32,126 nucleotides of DNA from Lachnospiraceae bacterium (GTDB lineage Bacteria; Bacillota; Clostridia; Lachnospirales; Lachnospiraceae). Both the position numbers and the translations under genes were made by a program. The stretch spans positions 1 to 32,126 of the forward strand of contig JAGAQU010000005.1 of NCBI GenBank assembly GCA_017622575.1. The letters are read 5' to 3'. This document shows, piece by piece, positions 15,476 through 22,932 of this stretch. The notes under the pieces were generated by a model. That model did not search any database and had not been told where the DNA came from. It saw only the letters and a program-made list of their open reading frames with translations. Numbering within the stretch: position 1 is the stretch's first letter; each line of letters starts with the position of its first letter.

Positions 15476-15973
15476 ATGAAACAGGGTTTAATACATATTT
15501 ACAGTGGGGATGGACACGGCAAATCTCCGGCGGCGCTTGGAAAAGCTGTTCTTTTGGCAGCAGCCGGTGAAAAGGTAGTAATCATTCAGTTCCTGAAAGG
15601 AAAGGGCGTTGGAGATTCTGAGTTTATCAGAAGACTGGAGCCTGAGATCAAGATTTTCCGTTTTGAGAAGAGTGACGGGAATTTTGATGAGCTTTCCGAG
15701 GAAAAGAAAAATGAGGAGATCATCAATATCAAGAATGGGCTGAATTTTGTAAAAAAGGTGCTTGCCACAGGCGAGTGCGACCTTTTGATTCTTGATGAGG
15801 TGCTCGGGTTGATCGACAATCACATCATTACGGTTGATGATCTTAAAAATCTTCTGGAAGGAAGGGATGAGGACACCGATATCATCATGACAGGCATTAC
15901 CTTAAATGATGAGATCTGTATGCTGGCAGATGAGGTATCCAGAATCGAGACCTTGAAGTTTAAATGCTGGTAG
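15476..15973 (+). CDS. cobO: Cob(I)yrinic acid a,c-diamide adenosyltransferase (CobO/BtuR)
   Basis: A 165-residue ATP-dependent corrinoid adenosyltransferase. The P-loop is SGDGHGKS (10-17), followed by ALGKAVLLAAAGEKVVIIQFLKG and the Walker-B-like DLLILDEVLGLID. It transfers the adenosyl group of ATP to Co(I) corrinoids for salvage or synthesis of adenosylcobalamin. The longer frame opening at 15440 is rejected as start because GAGG lies 6 bases before the ATG at 15476. No other cobalamin gene and no cobalamin riboswitch is near, so it is probably a salvage enzyme. Confidence 0.9.
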   Translation: MKQGLIHIYSGDGHGKSPAALGKAVLLAAAGEKVVIIQFLKGKGVGDSEFIRRLEPEIKIFRFEKSDGNFDELSEEKKNEEIINIKNGLNFVKKVLATGECDLLILDEVLGLIDNHIITVDDLKNLLEGRDEDTDIIMTGITLNDEICMLADEVSRIETLKFKCW

Positions 15974-15981
15974 AAAATTTT

Positions 15982-16009
15982 ATGGCTGGTCAGGACAGCC
16001 GCATTTTTT
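15982..16009 (+). terminator. Terminator after cobO
   Basis: GGCTG (15984-15988) pairs with CAGCC (15996-16000) with a 7-base loop and is followed, after GCA, by TTTTTT (16004-16009). The stem is short but the placement 10 bases after the stop is right. Confidence 0.65.
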
Positions 16010-16027
16010 GCAATATTGTAAGCATAT

Positions 16028-16075
16028 AATCATAGCATCTGTGCATTGACAGCGTTCATGCAAGGTGCTATGATT
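16028..16075. repeat. Inverted repeat enclosing the dapA promoter
   Basis: AATCATAGCA (16028-16037) and TGCTATGATT (16066-16075) are perfect 10-base inverted repeats. Inside them TGCAT/ATGCA (16042-16046, 16058-16062) forms a second inverted pair. The right arm includes the -10 hexamer. It could be an operator, a secondary terminator for cobO (TATTTT follows), or both. Confidence 0.6.
16046..16074 (+). promoter_or_regulatory. Sigma-A promoter of the dapA-dapB-fbp operon
   Basis: A perfect TTGACA (16046-16051) and TATGAT (16069-16074) are 17 bases apart. Transcription from about 16081 would include the whole lysine riboswitch. Confidence 0.88.
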
Positions 16076-16100
16076 TATTTTAACAAGATAATTTCATAAA

Positions 16101-16270
16101 CGAGATAGAGGTTGCGTATTTTATGAGTAGTTTTTTGGATGTGGCAGGCACATAGGAAGAAAAATGAAAGGAAAAAACGCCGAAAGAATCCGGATACACT
16201 GCTGACGGATTCTTGGGCATACAGTTAAGAGCTGTATGACTGTCATCAAGTTTTGATGGGGCGCTATCCG
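16101..16270 (+). promoter_or_regulatory. Lysine riboswitch (L box) aptamer
   Basis: The conserved L-box blocks appear in order: GAGATAGAGGTTGCG (16102-16116), GAGTAG (16125-16130), AACGCCGAAAG (about 16177), TTCTTGGGCATACAG, GACTGTCATC (16239-16248) and GGGGCGCTATC (16258-16268). P1 is GATAG (16104-16108) with CTATC (16264-16268). Lysine binding is known to stabilise this fold and cause premature termination. It sits about 125 bases upstream of dapA, a lysine-pathway gene, which fits. Confidence 0.92.
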
Positions 16271-16284
16271 ATGACGTAGGAGAT

Positions 16285-16315
16285 AAGTCGGTGCCCATTT
16301 GTGCATCGATTTTTT
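16285..16315 (+). terminator. Riboswitch-controlled intrinsic terminator
   Basis: TCGGTGC (16288-16294) pairs with GCATCGA (16303-16309) around CCATTTGT and is followed by six T (16310-16315). TCGG of the 5' arm can instead pair with CCGA (16268-16271) at the end of the aptamer, a possible antiterminator that competes with P1. Confidence 0.85.
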
Positions 16316-16396
16316 GTTTCATAGGAAGACCTTTTCTGTGAAACTCGTTATTCCTGATTCATAATGAAAGCCCGGAATTTTAAGGAGGAGAATAGT

Positions 16397-17281
16397 ATGG
16401 CTGTATTTACAGGCGCAGGTGTTGCAATTGTCACACCATTCAAGGAAAACGGAGAAGTAAACTATGAGAAATTTGCAGAGCTGATCGAATTCCAGATTGC
16501 GAACGGAACAGATGCGATCATTGTCTGCGGAACCACAGGAGAATCATCTACCTTAACACATGAAGAACATCTGGATGTGATCAAGTACTGTGTGGAGAAG
16601 GTTGCGGGAAGAATTCCCGTGGTTGCAGGAACAGGTTCTAACTGTACGAAAACTGCAGTTTACCTTTCCACAGAAGCGGAAAAGTATGGCGTAGACGGAC
16701 TGCTTCTTGTTACCCCTTACTACAACAAGGCTACCCAGAACGGGCTTTTCAAGCACTTTAAGACGGTTGCGGATTCTGTCAAGGTTCCCTGTATTCTTTA
16801 CAATGTACCCAGTCGTACAGGCTGCAATATTGCCCCCGAAACAGCAGTGAAGCTCTGCACGGAAGTGGAAAACATCGTGGGCATCAAGGAGGCCAGCGGC
16901 AATATCAGCCAGATTGTAAAATTGATGGCTCTTGCAGACGGAAAGGTAGATCTCTACTCAGGAAATGACGATCAGATCACACCGCTTCTTGCACTGGGCG
17001 GCAAGGGTGTTATTTCTGTCCTTTCCAATGTGGCACCCAGACAGACCCATGAGATCTGTGAAAAATTCTTTTCAGGAGATGTGGCAGGCAGCTGTGCGGA
17101 GCAGCTTCGTGCGATTCCTCTGTGTAACGCACTGTTCTGTGAGGTAAATCCCATCCCTGTAAAGAAGGCTTTGAACCTGATGGGTATGGAAGTGGGACCT
17201 CTTCATATGCCTCTCACTGAGATGGAGGAGGAAAATGCTGCAAAGCTTGAAAAGGCAATGAAGGAATACGGGATCTTATAA
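16397..17281 (+). CDS. dapA: 4-hydroxy-tetrahydrodipicolinate synthase
   Basis: A 294-residue TIM-barrel enzyme condensing pyruvate with aspartate semialdehyde, the first committed step toward diaminopimelate and lysine. Key residues: Lys164 in VGIKEASG (Schiff base), Tyr135 and Arg140 in LYNVPSRTG, and Thr46/Thr47 in CGTTGESST. The frame opens at 16364, but AAGGAGG lies about 8 bases before the ATG at 16397, giving the usual MAVFTGAG start. Lysine controls it through the riboswitch upstream. It is followed by dapB 58 bases later. Confidence 0.98.
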   Translation: MAVFTGAGVAIVTPFKENGEVNYEKFAELIEFQIANGTDAIIVCGTTGESSTLTHEEHLDVIKYCVEKVAGRIPVVAGTGSNCTKTAVYLSTEAEKYGVDGLLLVTPYYNKATQNGLFKHFKTVADSVKVPCILYNVPSRTGCNIAPETAVKLCTEVENIVGIKEASGNISQIVKLMALADGKVDLYSGNDDQITPLLALGGKGVISVLSNVAPRQTHEICEKFFSGDVAGSCAEQLRAIPLCNALFCEVNPIPVKKALNLMGMEVGPLHMPLTEMEEENAAKLEKAMKEYGIL

Positions 17282-17339
17282 GGCGGAAAGTATAACTGCC
17301 ATTCCCAATATTAATATAGAAGAAAAAGGATGTAAGATT

Positions 17340-18098
17340 ATGACAAACGTGATTATGCATGGCTGCAACGGAAAGATGGGAAAGAACATTGCAAACCTGA
17401 TAAAAGAGGATGAGGATGTCACGCTGGTAGCGGGCATTGATGCCTTTGATGAGGGTAAAAATCCTTTTCCCGTATTTACCGATATCAATGAGTGTGATGT
17501 GGCTGCGGATGTGATTATTGACTTCAGCGCTGCTCCTGCGATAGACGGACTTCTTGATTACTGTGTGGCAAAGCAGATTCCCTGCGTGCTCTGCACTACG
17601 GGACTTTCAAAGGAACAGCTTGATAAAGTGGAGGAGGCGTCAAAGAAGGTAGCCATTTTACGGTCGGCAAATATGTCTCTCGGTATCAATATGCTTTTAA
17701 AAATTCTGAAGGAAGCCACGGAAATTCTGGCTCCCGCAGGGTTTGACATTGAGATCGTCGAAAAGCATCACAACCAGAAGGTGGACGCACCAAGTGGTAC
17801 AGCGCTTGCGCTGGGGGATGCCATCAACGAAGTGCTTGATAATGAGTATGAATATGTGTATGATAGAAGTAACAGAAGGGAGAAGAGACCCAAGAAAGAA
17901 ATCGGATTTTCGGCAGTCAGAGGCGGTACCATTGTGGGTGACCATGACGTGATCTTTGCCGGTGCCGATGAGGTGATCACCTTCTCTCACAGCGCGTATT
18001 CAAAGGCCGTGTTCGGAAAAGGCGCCATTCAGGCAGCCAAGTTCCTGAAAGGAAAGCCGGCAGGACTTTACAATATGAGCGATGTGATAAACGCATAA
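17340..18098 (+). CDS. dapB: 4-hydroxy-tetrahydrodipicolinate reductase
   Basis: A 252-residue NAD(P)H-dependent enzyme acting directly after DapA. The nucleotide-binding motif is GCNGKMG (8-14). The catalytic/substrate block EKHHNQKVDAPSGTA (141-155) holds the paired His and Lys147. Length is typical. A purine-rich AAAGGATG precedes the ATG by 7 bases. It lies in the riboswitch-controlled operon; its stop is 6 bases before the fbp frame. Confidence 0.98.
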   Translation: MTNVIMHGCNGKMGKNIANLIKEDEDVTLVAGIDAFDEGKNPFPVFTDINECDVAADVIIDFSAAPAIDGLLDYCVAKQIPCVLCTTGLSKEQLDKVEEASKKVAILRSANMSLGINMLLKILKEATEILAPAGFDIEIVEKHHNQKVDAPSGTALALGDAINEVLDNEYEYVYDRSNRREKRPKKEIGFSAVRGGTIVGDHDVIFAGADEVITFSHSAYSKAVFGKGAIQAAKFLKGKPAGLYNMSDVINA

Positions 18099-18104
18099 GG
18101 GGAC

Positions 18105-20078
18105 ATGATAAACGGCATGAACGAAATGAATGAATTGGAACTGAAATACCTAAAGAGCCTGGCGCATCAGTATCCTAATATTGCGGCGGCGTCTACGGAG
18201 ATCATCAATTTACAGGCGATTTTGAACCTGCCAAAGGGAACGGAACACTTCCTGACAGACATTCACGGGGAGTATGAACAGTTTAATCACGTGCTGAAAA
18301 ACGGTTCCGGTGCTGTAAGGCGTAAGATTGATGAAGTCTTTGGAAATACCTTGAGCAATAAGGACAAGAAATCGCTGGCTACTTTGATCTATTATCCCAA
18401 GGAGAAACTGGATCTTGTGCTCCAGGAAGAGGATAATATCGAGGACTGGTATAAGATCACGCTTCACAGACTGGTTCAGGTTACCAAGACAGTTGCTTCC
18501 AAATATACAAGGTCAAAAGTGCGCAAGGCGCTTCCCAAAGATTTTGCCTATATTATAGAAGAGCTCATCACAGAAAAAGCGGAGGTTTCCGATAAAGAAG
18601 GTTACTACAATGAGATCATTCATACCATCATCAGAATCGGAAGGGCGCCTGACTTTATCATTGCCCTGAGCAATCTGATCCAGAGACTTGTCATCGATCA
18701 TCTCCATATTGTAGGTGATATTTACGACAGAGGTCCGGGTCCCCATGTGATAATGGATACACTGATGAAGTATCACTCTGTGGATATCCAGTGGGGAAAT
18801 CACGATATTGTCTGGATGGGAGCAGCATGCGGACACCTTGCCTGCATTGCTACAGTGCTCCGGATAGCGGCAAGATACGGAAGCCTTGATACGCTGGAGG
18901 ACGGCTACGGAATCAATCTGATCCCGCTTGCCACCTTTGCACTTGAGACATACAAGGACGTCAACTGTGATACCTTTGCCATCAAATACAATACGGATTA
19001 CGATACCAAGGACTTAAGCCTTGATATGAAAATACACAAGGCAATCGCCATGATCCAGTTTAAACTGGAGGGACAGATCATCAAAAAGCATCCGGAATTT
19101 GAGATGGATGACAGACTGCTCCTTGATAAAATTGACTATGAAAAGAAGACTGTGAGGATCGGAGATAAGGAGTATGCCATGTCCGATGTGGAATTCCCTA
19201 CGGTTGACCCTTCAGATCCATACAATCTGACACCGGAGGAAGAACAAGTGATGGCAAGGCTTCGGCAGGCTTTCTTAAAATGTGAGAAGCTGCAAAGACA
19301 TATCAGATTCCTGTATTCCAACGGAGGACTTTACAAGATCCACAATTCCAATCTTCTCTATCACGGATGTGTGCCGGTTGATGAGGAGGGAAATTTCAAA
19401 TCAGTCAACGTGGACGGTAAGAAATATAAAGGAAAAGCATTATATGATATTCTTGACAGCTTTGCCAGAAAGGGATATTATGCAAAGAATGCGCCGTCAG
19501 AGATGTACCGTGCGCAGGATCTGATCTGGTATATCTGGGCAGGTCCTAATTCTCCGGTATTCGGCAAGGATAAGATGGCTACCTTTGAACGGTACTTCCT
19601 TTCCGACAAGGAAACGCATAAGGAGACAAAAAACAGTTATTATTCTCTTCTTGACAATGAGGAAGTTTTGAACAAAATTCTCGTGGAATTTGGCCTTGAT
19701 ACGGAGAAGTCCCATATCATCAACGGTCACGTTCCGGTAGAACTGAAGAAAGGTGAGTCTCCCATCAAATGCGGCGGAAAGCTTTTGATTATTGATGGAG
19801 GCTTCTCGAAGGCTTACCAGAGCAAGACGGGAATTGCGGGATATACGCTGGTTGCCAACTCACACGGCATGCGTCTTGTTGCTCATGAGCCTTTTGAATC
19901 TACGGAAGCTGCCATTTTGCATGAATCGGATATTTTCTCGGATACCACCGTCGTAGAGAATTCCTATGACAGGATTCTGGTAGCGGATACTGATATCGGA
20001 CGTGAGCTCAGGGAGAGTATTGTTCAGCTGGAACATCTGCTTAAGGCATATCAGGAAGGTACCATTGCGGAGAAATAA
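18105..20078 (+). CDS. fbp: Class III fructose-1,6-bisphosphatase
   Basis: A 657-residue cytoplasmic phosphatase of the Bacillus/Clostridia type, hydrolysing fructose-1,6-bisphosphate in gluconeogenesis. It is unrelated to class I/II enzymes and has metallophosphoesterase motifs: DIHGEYEQFNHVL (52-64), GDIYDRGPGPHV (204-215) and GNHD (231-234), with a later NGHVPV and DGGFSKAYQ. The start is unsure: ATG 18105 has AAGGGG only 2 bases away, while in-frame ATGs at 18117 and 18126 are further from it. It starts 6 bases after dapB with no promoter or terminator between, so it is predicted to share the lysine-regulated transcript. Confidence 0.97.
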   Translation: MINGMNEMNELELKYLKSLAHQYPNIAAASTEIINLQAILNLPKGTEHFLTDIHGEYEQFNHVLKNGSGAVRRKIDEVFGNTLSNKDKKSLATLIYYPKEKLDLVLQEEDNIEDWYKITLHRLVQVTKTVASKYTRSKVRKALPKDFAYIIEELITEKAEVSDKEGYYNEIIHTIIRIGRAPDFIIALSNLIQRLVIDHLHIVGDIYDRGPGPHVIMDTLMKYHSVDIQWGNHDIVWMGAACGHLACIATVLRIAARYGSLDTLEDGYGINLIPLATFALETYKDVNCDTFAIKYNTDYDTKDLSLDMKIHKAIAMIQFKLEGQIIKKHPEFEMDDRLLLDKIDYEKKTVRIGDKEYAMSDVEFPTVDPSDPYNLTPEEEQVMARLRQAFLKCEKLQRHIRFLYSNGGLYKIHNSNLLYHGCVPVDEEGNFKSVNVDGKKYKGKALYDILDSFARKGYYAKNAPSEMYRAQDLIWYIWAGPNSPVFGKDKMATFERYFLSDKETHKETKNSYYSLLDNEEVLNKILVEFGLDTEKSHIINGHVPVELKKGESPIKCGGKLLIIDGGFSKAYQSKTGIAGYTLVANSHGMRLVAHEPFESTEAAILHESDIFSDTTVVENSYDRILVADTDIGRELRESIVQLEHLLKAYQEGTIAEK

Positions 20079-20100
20079 ATGCAGATATTGATAGAACAAA

Positions 20101-20137
20101 ATAAGAGCTGCTCTTTAGGAAAAGGGCAGCTCTTTTC
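20101..20137 (+). terminator. Terminator after fbp
   Basis: AAGAGCTGCTCTTT pairs with AAAGGGCAGCTCTT (one T-G pair) over a 4-base loop and ends in TT after the stem's own T's. It is about 25 bases past the stop. Confidence 0.88.
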
Positions 20138-20163
20138 ACTGCAATAAAATCTGATGCGCAGCG

Positions 20164-20673
20164 TTATTTTGCTTTGGGCGTGGCAGTTGCCTTTGCTGAG
20201 TTTGTTGTATTGCCTGTGGTGTTGTTATTACCGTTGGTATCGGTAGCAGTGCCATTATTGTCTGTGCCGTTACCGACGATATCATCCACACCGTTTGCAA
20301 CGCCGTCCACAACATCGTTTACACCGTCAGCTACTCCGCCGACTACATTGCCTACAGCGTCTCCCGCATTGTCAAGCACAGAATCATTGTTATCTGTGCC
20401 GGTACCTGTTGTGGCGTCGTTCACATTGTCGTTGTTCACGCCATTTGTGGTATCGTTGATGCCATCTGTAGTGTTAGTGCCGACAGTATTGTTAGTATCG
20501 GCGGCGTTATTTGTACTGTTAGTGGTACCATTGGTAGTGCCTGTTGTGGCACCGTTTTCGGTTGCAGTGTTTCCGGCCATGTCGTTTGCGTTATTCTTGT
20601 TTTTGTTCGTACCGCAGGCGGTAAAAGCAAAAACCATCATCAGGACCATGGCTACTGTAATAAATTTTTTCAT
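20164..20673 (-). CDS. Low-complexity Thr/Asn/Gly-rich lipoprotein
   Basis: A 169-residue predicted lipoprotein: signal peptide with Lys-Lys start and lipobox FTAC, cysteine at residue 20. The rest is almost wholly low complexity. A Thr/Asn/Gly/Asp-rich region (about 25-95) leads to a Val/Gly/Asp segment with loose seven-residue periodicity (DGVNDVVDGVANGVDDIVG, about 115-133), then more T/N/G and a Lys-rich end. No known domain is recognised. AAGGAGG is 5 bases before the ATG. It is a monocistronic gene, convergent with fbp. It is probably a cell-surface anchored flexible protein; function unknown. Confidence 0.82.
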   Translation of the reverse strand: MKKFITVAMVLMMVFAFTACGTNKNKNNANDMAGNTATENGATTGTTNGTTNSTNNAADTNNTVGTNTTDGINDTTNGVNNDNVNDATTGTGTDNNDSVLDNAGDAVGNVVGGVADGVNDVVDGVANGVDDIVGNGTDNNGTATDTNGNNNTTGNTTNSAKATATPKAK

Positions 20674-20722
20674 AATAGCCTCCTTATATCATTGAAAACT
20701 GAACTGCATAGAATCAGTTCTG

Positions 20723-20751
20723 TTGCTATTATGTGCACCTTGAGGTAAAAT
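20723..20751 (+). promoter_or_regulatory. Promoter of the HisA-like gene
   Basis: TTGCTA (20723-20728) and TAAAAT (20746-20751) are 17 bases apart and about 50 bases upstream of the ATG. Confidence 0.6.
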
Positions 20752-20801
20752 ATTCGAGTAGATAATTTTTATTTCATTATTTGGAAATATGAGGAAAAAA
20801 G

Positions 20802-21578
20802 ATGAAATTCAGACCCTGTATCGACATTCATAACGGCAAGGTAAAACAGATTGTAGGCGGAAGTCTCTTGGATGAGGGCAATCTTGCAAAGGAAAATTTT
20901 GTTTCGGAGCAGTCCGCAGCTTTTTTTGCAAAACTATATCGGGATAAAGGACTGCAAGGCGGACATATCATATTGCTTAACCCGGTATCCAGTGAGTTTT
21001 ATGAAAAGACAAGGGCACAGGCATTGTCAGCTCTCAAGGAATATCCGGGAGGACTTATGGTGGGCGGTGGCATCACACCGGACAATGCCGGGGAATATCT
21101 GGATGCGGGGGCAAGTCATGTGATTGTGACCTCCTATGTATTTCAGAACGGAAGGCTTCATTATGACAAGCTGAGAGAGATGGTAAAATCAGTTTCAAAA
21201 AAGAGACTGGTGCTTGACTTAAGCTGCCGTAAAAAGGAGGATACCTATTATATTGTGACTGACAGATGGCAGAAATATACGGATGTCGTCTTAAATGGAG
21301 AAACACTTCATGAGCTTTCTTCCTGCTGTGATGAATTCCTGATCCATGCGGTGGATGTGGAGGGAAAAGCGAAAGGAATAGAGGAGGAAGTGGCAGCGCT
21401 TCTTGGAAGAGAATGTGAGATACCCGTTACCTATGCAGGTGGCGTTCATTCCTTTGAAGACCTCAAAAAATTGAAAGAGCTTGGAAATAACAGAGTGGAT
21501 GTGACCATCGGCAGTGCTCTTGATCTGTTCGGCGGTAATATGAAATTTGAAGAAGTGCTTGCCTATATGGAGAGATAG
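20802..21578 (+). CDS. hisA: Eukaryote-type HisA (ProFAR isomerase)
   Basis: A 258-residue TIM barrel. The start CIDIHNGKVKQIVGG (6-20) and DLSCRKK (139-145), with a following Trp, match the fungal His6 type rather than usual bacterial HisA. Asp8 and the C-terminal phosphate-binding strands (GGGITP, GGVHSFEDL, TIGSALD) are present. The enzyme isomerises ProFAR to PRFAR in histidine synthesis. GAGG lies 9 bases before the ATG. It stands alone with its own promoter and terminator, away from any his operon, so it may complement a his cluster lacking hisA or be a specialised paralogue. Confidence 0.9.
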   Translation: MKFRPCIDIHNGKVKQIVGGSLLDEGNLAKENFVSEQSAAFFAKLYRDKGLQGGHIILLNPVSSEFYEKTRAQALSALKEYPGGLMVGGGITPDNAGEYLDAGASHVIVTSYVFQNGRLHYDKLREMVKSVSKKRLVLDLSCRKKEDTYYIVTDRWQKYTDVVLNGETLHELSSCCDEFLIHAVDVEGKAKGIEEEVAALLGRECEIPVTYAGGVHSFEDLKKLKELGNNRVDVTIGSALDLFGGNMKFEEVLAYMER

Positions 21579-21624
21579 AATCTAAACGCTGACATGCTTT
21601 GCCAGCCGACGTTTGGACAAAAAG

Positions 21625-21653
21625 AAAAGCGGACAGTTTTACTGTTCGCTTTT
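21625..21653 (+). terminator. Terminator after hisA
   Basis: AAAAGCGGACAG (21625-21636) and CTGTTCGCTTTT (21642-21653) pair with one G-T over a 5-base loop, ending in TTTT. Confidence 0.88.
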
Positions 21654-21742
21654 ACATTTTTAATTCCTTAAAACAATAGCAAATTCTAAATAAAATGAAA
21701 CATTTATATTTAAGAACAGGCACATCGTGTTACTGAATTAAT

Positions 21743-21766
21743 GTGTTATAATTATGAGAAATTATA
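21743..21766. repeat. AT-rich hairpin overlapping the csp stop codon
   Basis: GTTATAATT (21743-21751) and AATTATAAC (21758-21766) are perfect 9-base inverted repeats with a 6-base loop. They cover the TAA of the leftward cold-shock gene. No T run follows leftward, so this is not a classic terminator; it may protect or terminate the csp mRNA weakly. Confidence 0.5.
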
Positions 21767-21959
21767 ACTTTGTTACGTTTACGGCCTGAGGTCCTTTTTC
21801 TCCGTTAACTACGTCGAATTCTACGGAAGCGCCTTCTTCAAGAGACTTAAAACCTTCCATGTTTAATCCTGAGTAGTGTACGAATACGTCGTTTCCTGAT
21901 TCATCAGAGATGAAGCCGTATCCTTTTTGGTTGTTGAACCACTTTACTGTACCTTTCAT
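21762..21959 (-). CDS. Cold-shock family RNA chaperone (CspA/CspB type)
   Basis: A 65-residue single cold-shock domain. RNP1 is KGYGFI and RNP2 is VFVHYS, with the standard start MKGTVKWFN and end [10 protein letters not shown]. It binds single-stranded RNA/DNA and melts mRNA structure. A frame open to 22097 would add 46 residues, but GGAGG lies 8 bases before the ATG at 21959 and a good promoter lies within that upstream part, so the extension is 5' UTR. The leader is about 60 bases. Confidence 0.97.
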   Translation of the reverse strand: MKGTVKWFNNQKGYGFISDESGNDVFVHYSGLNMEGFKSLEEGASVEFDVVNGEKGPQAVNVTKL

Positions 21960-22025
21960 CGTAGATACCTCCAGATAAAAATAAAAAATATAAGTTACTG
22001 CAGCGCATACCGCTACAACATCTAA

Positions 22026-22054
22026 AGCATAGCACAGTCCCGGCTGATTGTAAA
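22026..22054 (-). promoter_or_regulatory. Promoter of the cold-shock gene
   Basis: On the minus strand TTTACA (22049-22054) and TATGCT (22026-22031) are 17 bases apart. It is back to back with the next promoter; the two -35 boxes are 26 bases apart. Confidence 0.8.
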
Positions 22055-22080
22055 GAAAATTCCATATTTTATACAAAAAG

Positions 22081-22109
22081 TTGTGAAATTTTACCATCCA
22101 TGCTATAAT
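22081..22109 (+). promoter_or_regulatory. Promoter of the LytM-like gene
   Basis: TTGTGA (22081-22086) and a perfect TATAAT (22104-22109) are separated by 17 bases. Confidence 0.85.
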
Positions 22110-22147
22110 GGCTTAAATTAACCTAACCGGAGGTGACACCTGAAGTT

Positions 22148-22858
22148 ATGGAACAACAGAGTAAAAGAAAAAGCAAATTTGCACTGCTTCTTGTAACCGA
22201 AGATGAACAAGGGGTTATCAAACAGCACCATATCAGTTCTGCTGTTGTGGAGGTTGCAGCCGCCATCCTTTTCCTGTTTATAGTAGCAGTTATCTGTAAA
22301 TTTACCTATGATGCGATCACACTAAAGGATGCGAGAAAACAGCTGGTGGATCAGATTGTAACCATCAATAACTTGACAGATGAAAACGAGGCTTTGACAG
22401 TAGAAAATGATACGCTGTCCAGCAAGATCACGGTCCTCAGTGAAACGGTAAGTAAGAAAGCGGCAACAGAGGATGCTCTTTCTCAGGAAACGGTAGAAAA
22501 TGCACTCCCCAAAGGTTTTCCGTTAAGCGGATCAGCTACTATGAAGGAAGCGGAAGAGGGAGATCCCATGCTGATCTTTACAGCATCTCAGGGAGTGAAT
22601 GTGATTACCACAGGAACGGGAACAGTGATCAGCGTTGATGCGGATACGGAATATGGTACGAAGATTGTGATCGACCATGGAAACGGCTACTGTTCGGTAT
22701 ACCGGAATAATGGGGTAGCGCTTGTAAAGTCCGGAGAACAGCTGGGTAAGGGATATATCCTGTTTACCATAGGAGAGGATAATGAGCAGCTTGGTTATCA
22801 GATCATGAGAGATGATGAGTATATTGATCCCATGACATTGATTGATATCAACGGCTAA
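22148..22858 (+). CDS. Membrane-anchored coiled-coil protein with degenerate LytM (M23-like) domain
   Basis: About 236 residues: a short basic cytoplasmic start, one membrane span (roughly 30-52), a coiled coil (about 60-105, with NNLTDENEALTVENDTLSSK) and a C-terminal LytM-like beta domain (GTGTVISVDADTEYGTKIVI, DHGNGYCSVYRN, GEQLGKGYILFTIG). The zinc ligands of active M23 peptidases are missing: no HxxxD block, and QLGYQI stands where HLHFEV is expected. It is thus likely a non-enzymatic regulator or scaffold at the wall, like EnvC/FtsEX-type activators; inferred. The GTG at 22133 overlaps the SD-like GGAGGTGA, so ATG 22148 is preferred although its spacing (14) is long. Confidence 0.8.
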   Translation: MEQQSKRKSKFALLLVTEDEQGVIKQHHISSAVVEVAAAILFLFIVAVICKFTYDAITLKDARKQLVDQIVTINNLTDENEALTVENDTLSSKITVLSETVSKKAATEDALSQETVENALPKGFPLSGSATMKEAEEGDPMLIFTASQGVNVITTGTGTVISVDADTEYGTKIVIDHGNGYCSVYRNNGVALVKSGEQLGKGYILFTIGEDNEQLGYQIMRDDEYIDPMTLIDING

Positions 22859-22872
22859 GAATAAAAAAGTAA

Positions 22873-22897
22873 GGGACGCAGCCTTAGGCTGCGTCCC
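22873..22897. terminator. Terminator between convergent genes
   Basis: GGGACGCAGCC and GGCTGCGTCCC are a perfect 11-base stem with a TTA loop. The T-rich tail is best on the minus strand (TTACTTTTTT), serving the leftward yerC; rightward, AATTCTTT follows. Confidence 0.88.
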
Positions 22898-22932
22898 AAT
22901 TCTTTCGTGCACCGGAAAGGAGCACGCTGTTA

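Noticed and set aside
20174..20695. 173-aa hydrophobic ORF antisense to the low-complexity lipoprotein gene
   Set aside because: It is the reverse of a repetitive T/N/G-rich gene, which gives Val/Pro/Ser-rich nonsense; the opposite strand has a proper lipobox and SD.
21960..22097. 46-residue N-terminal extension of the cold-shock protein
   Set aside because: The promoter and GGAGG before MKGTVKWFN show this stretch is promoter and leader DNA.
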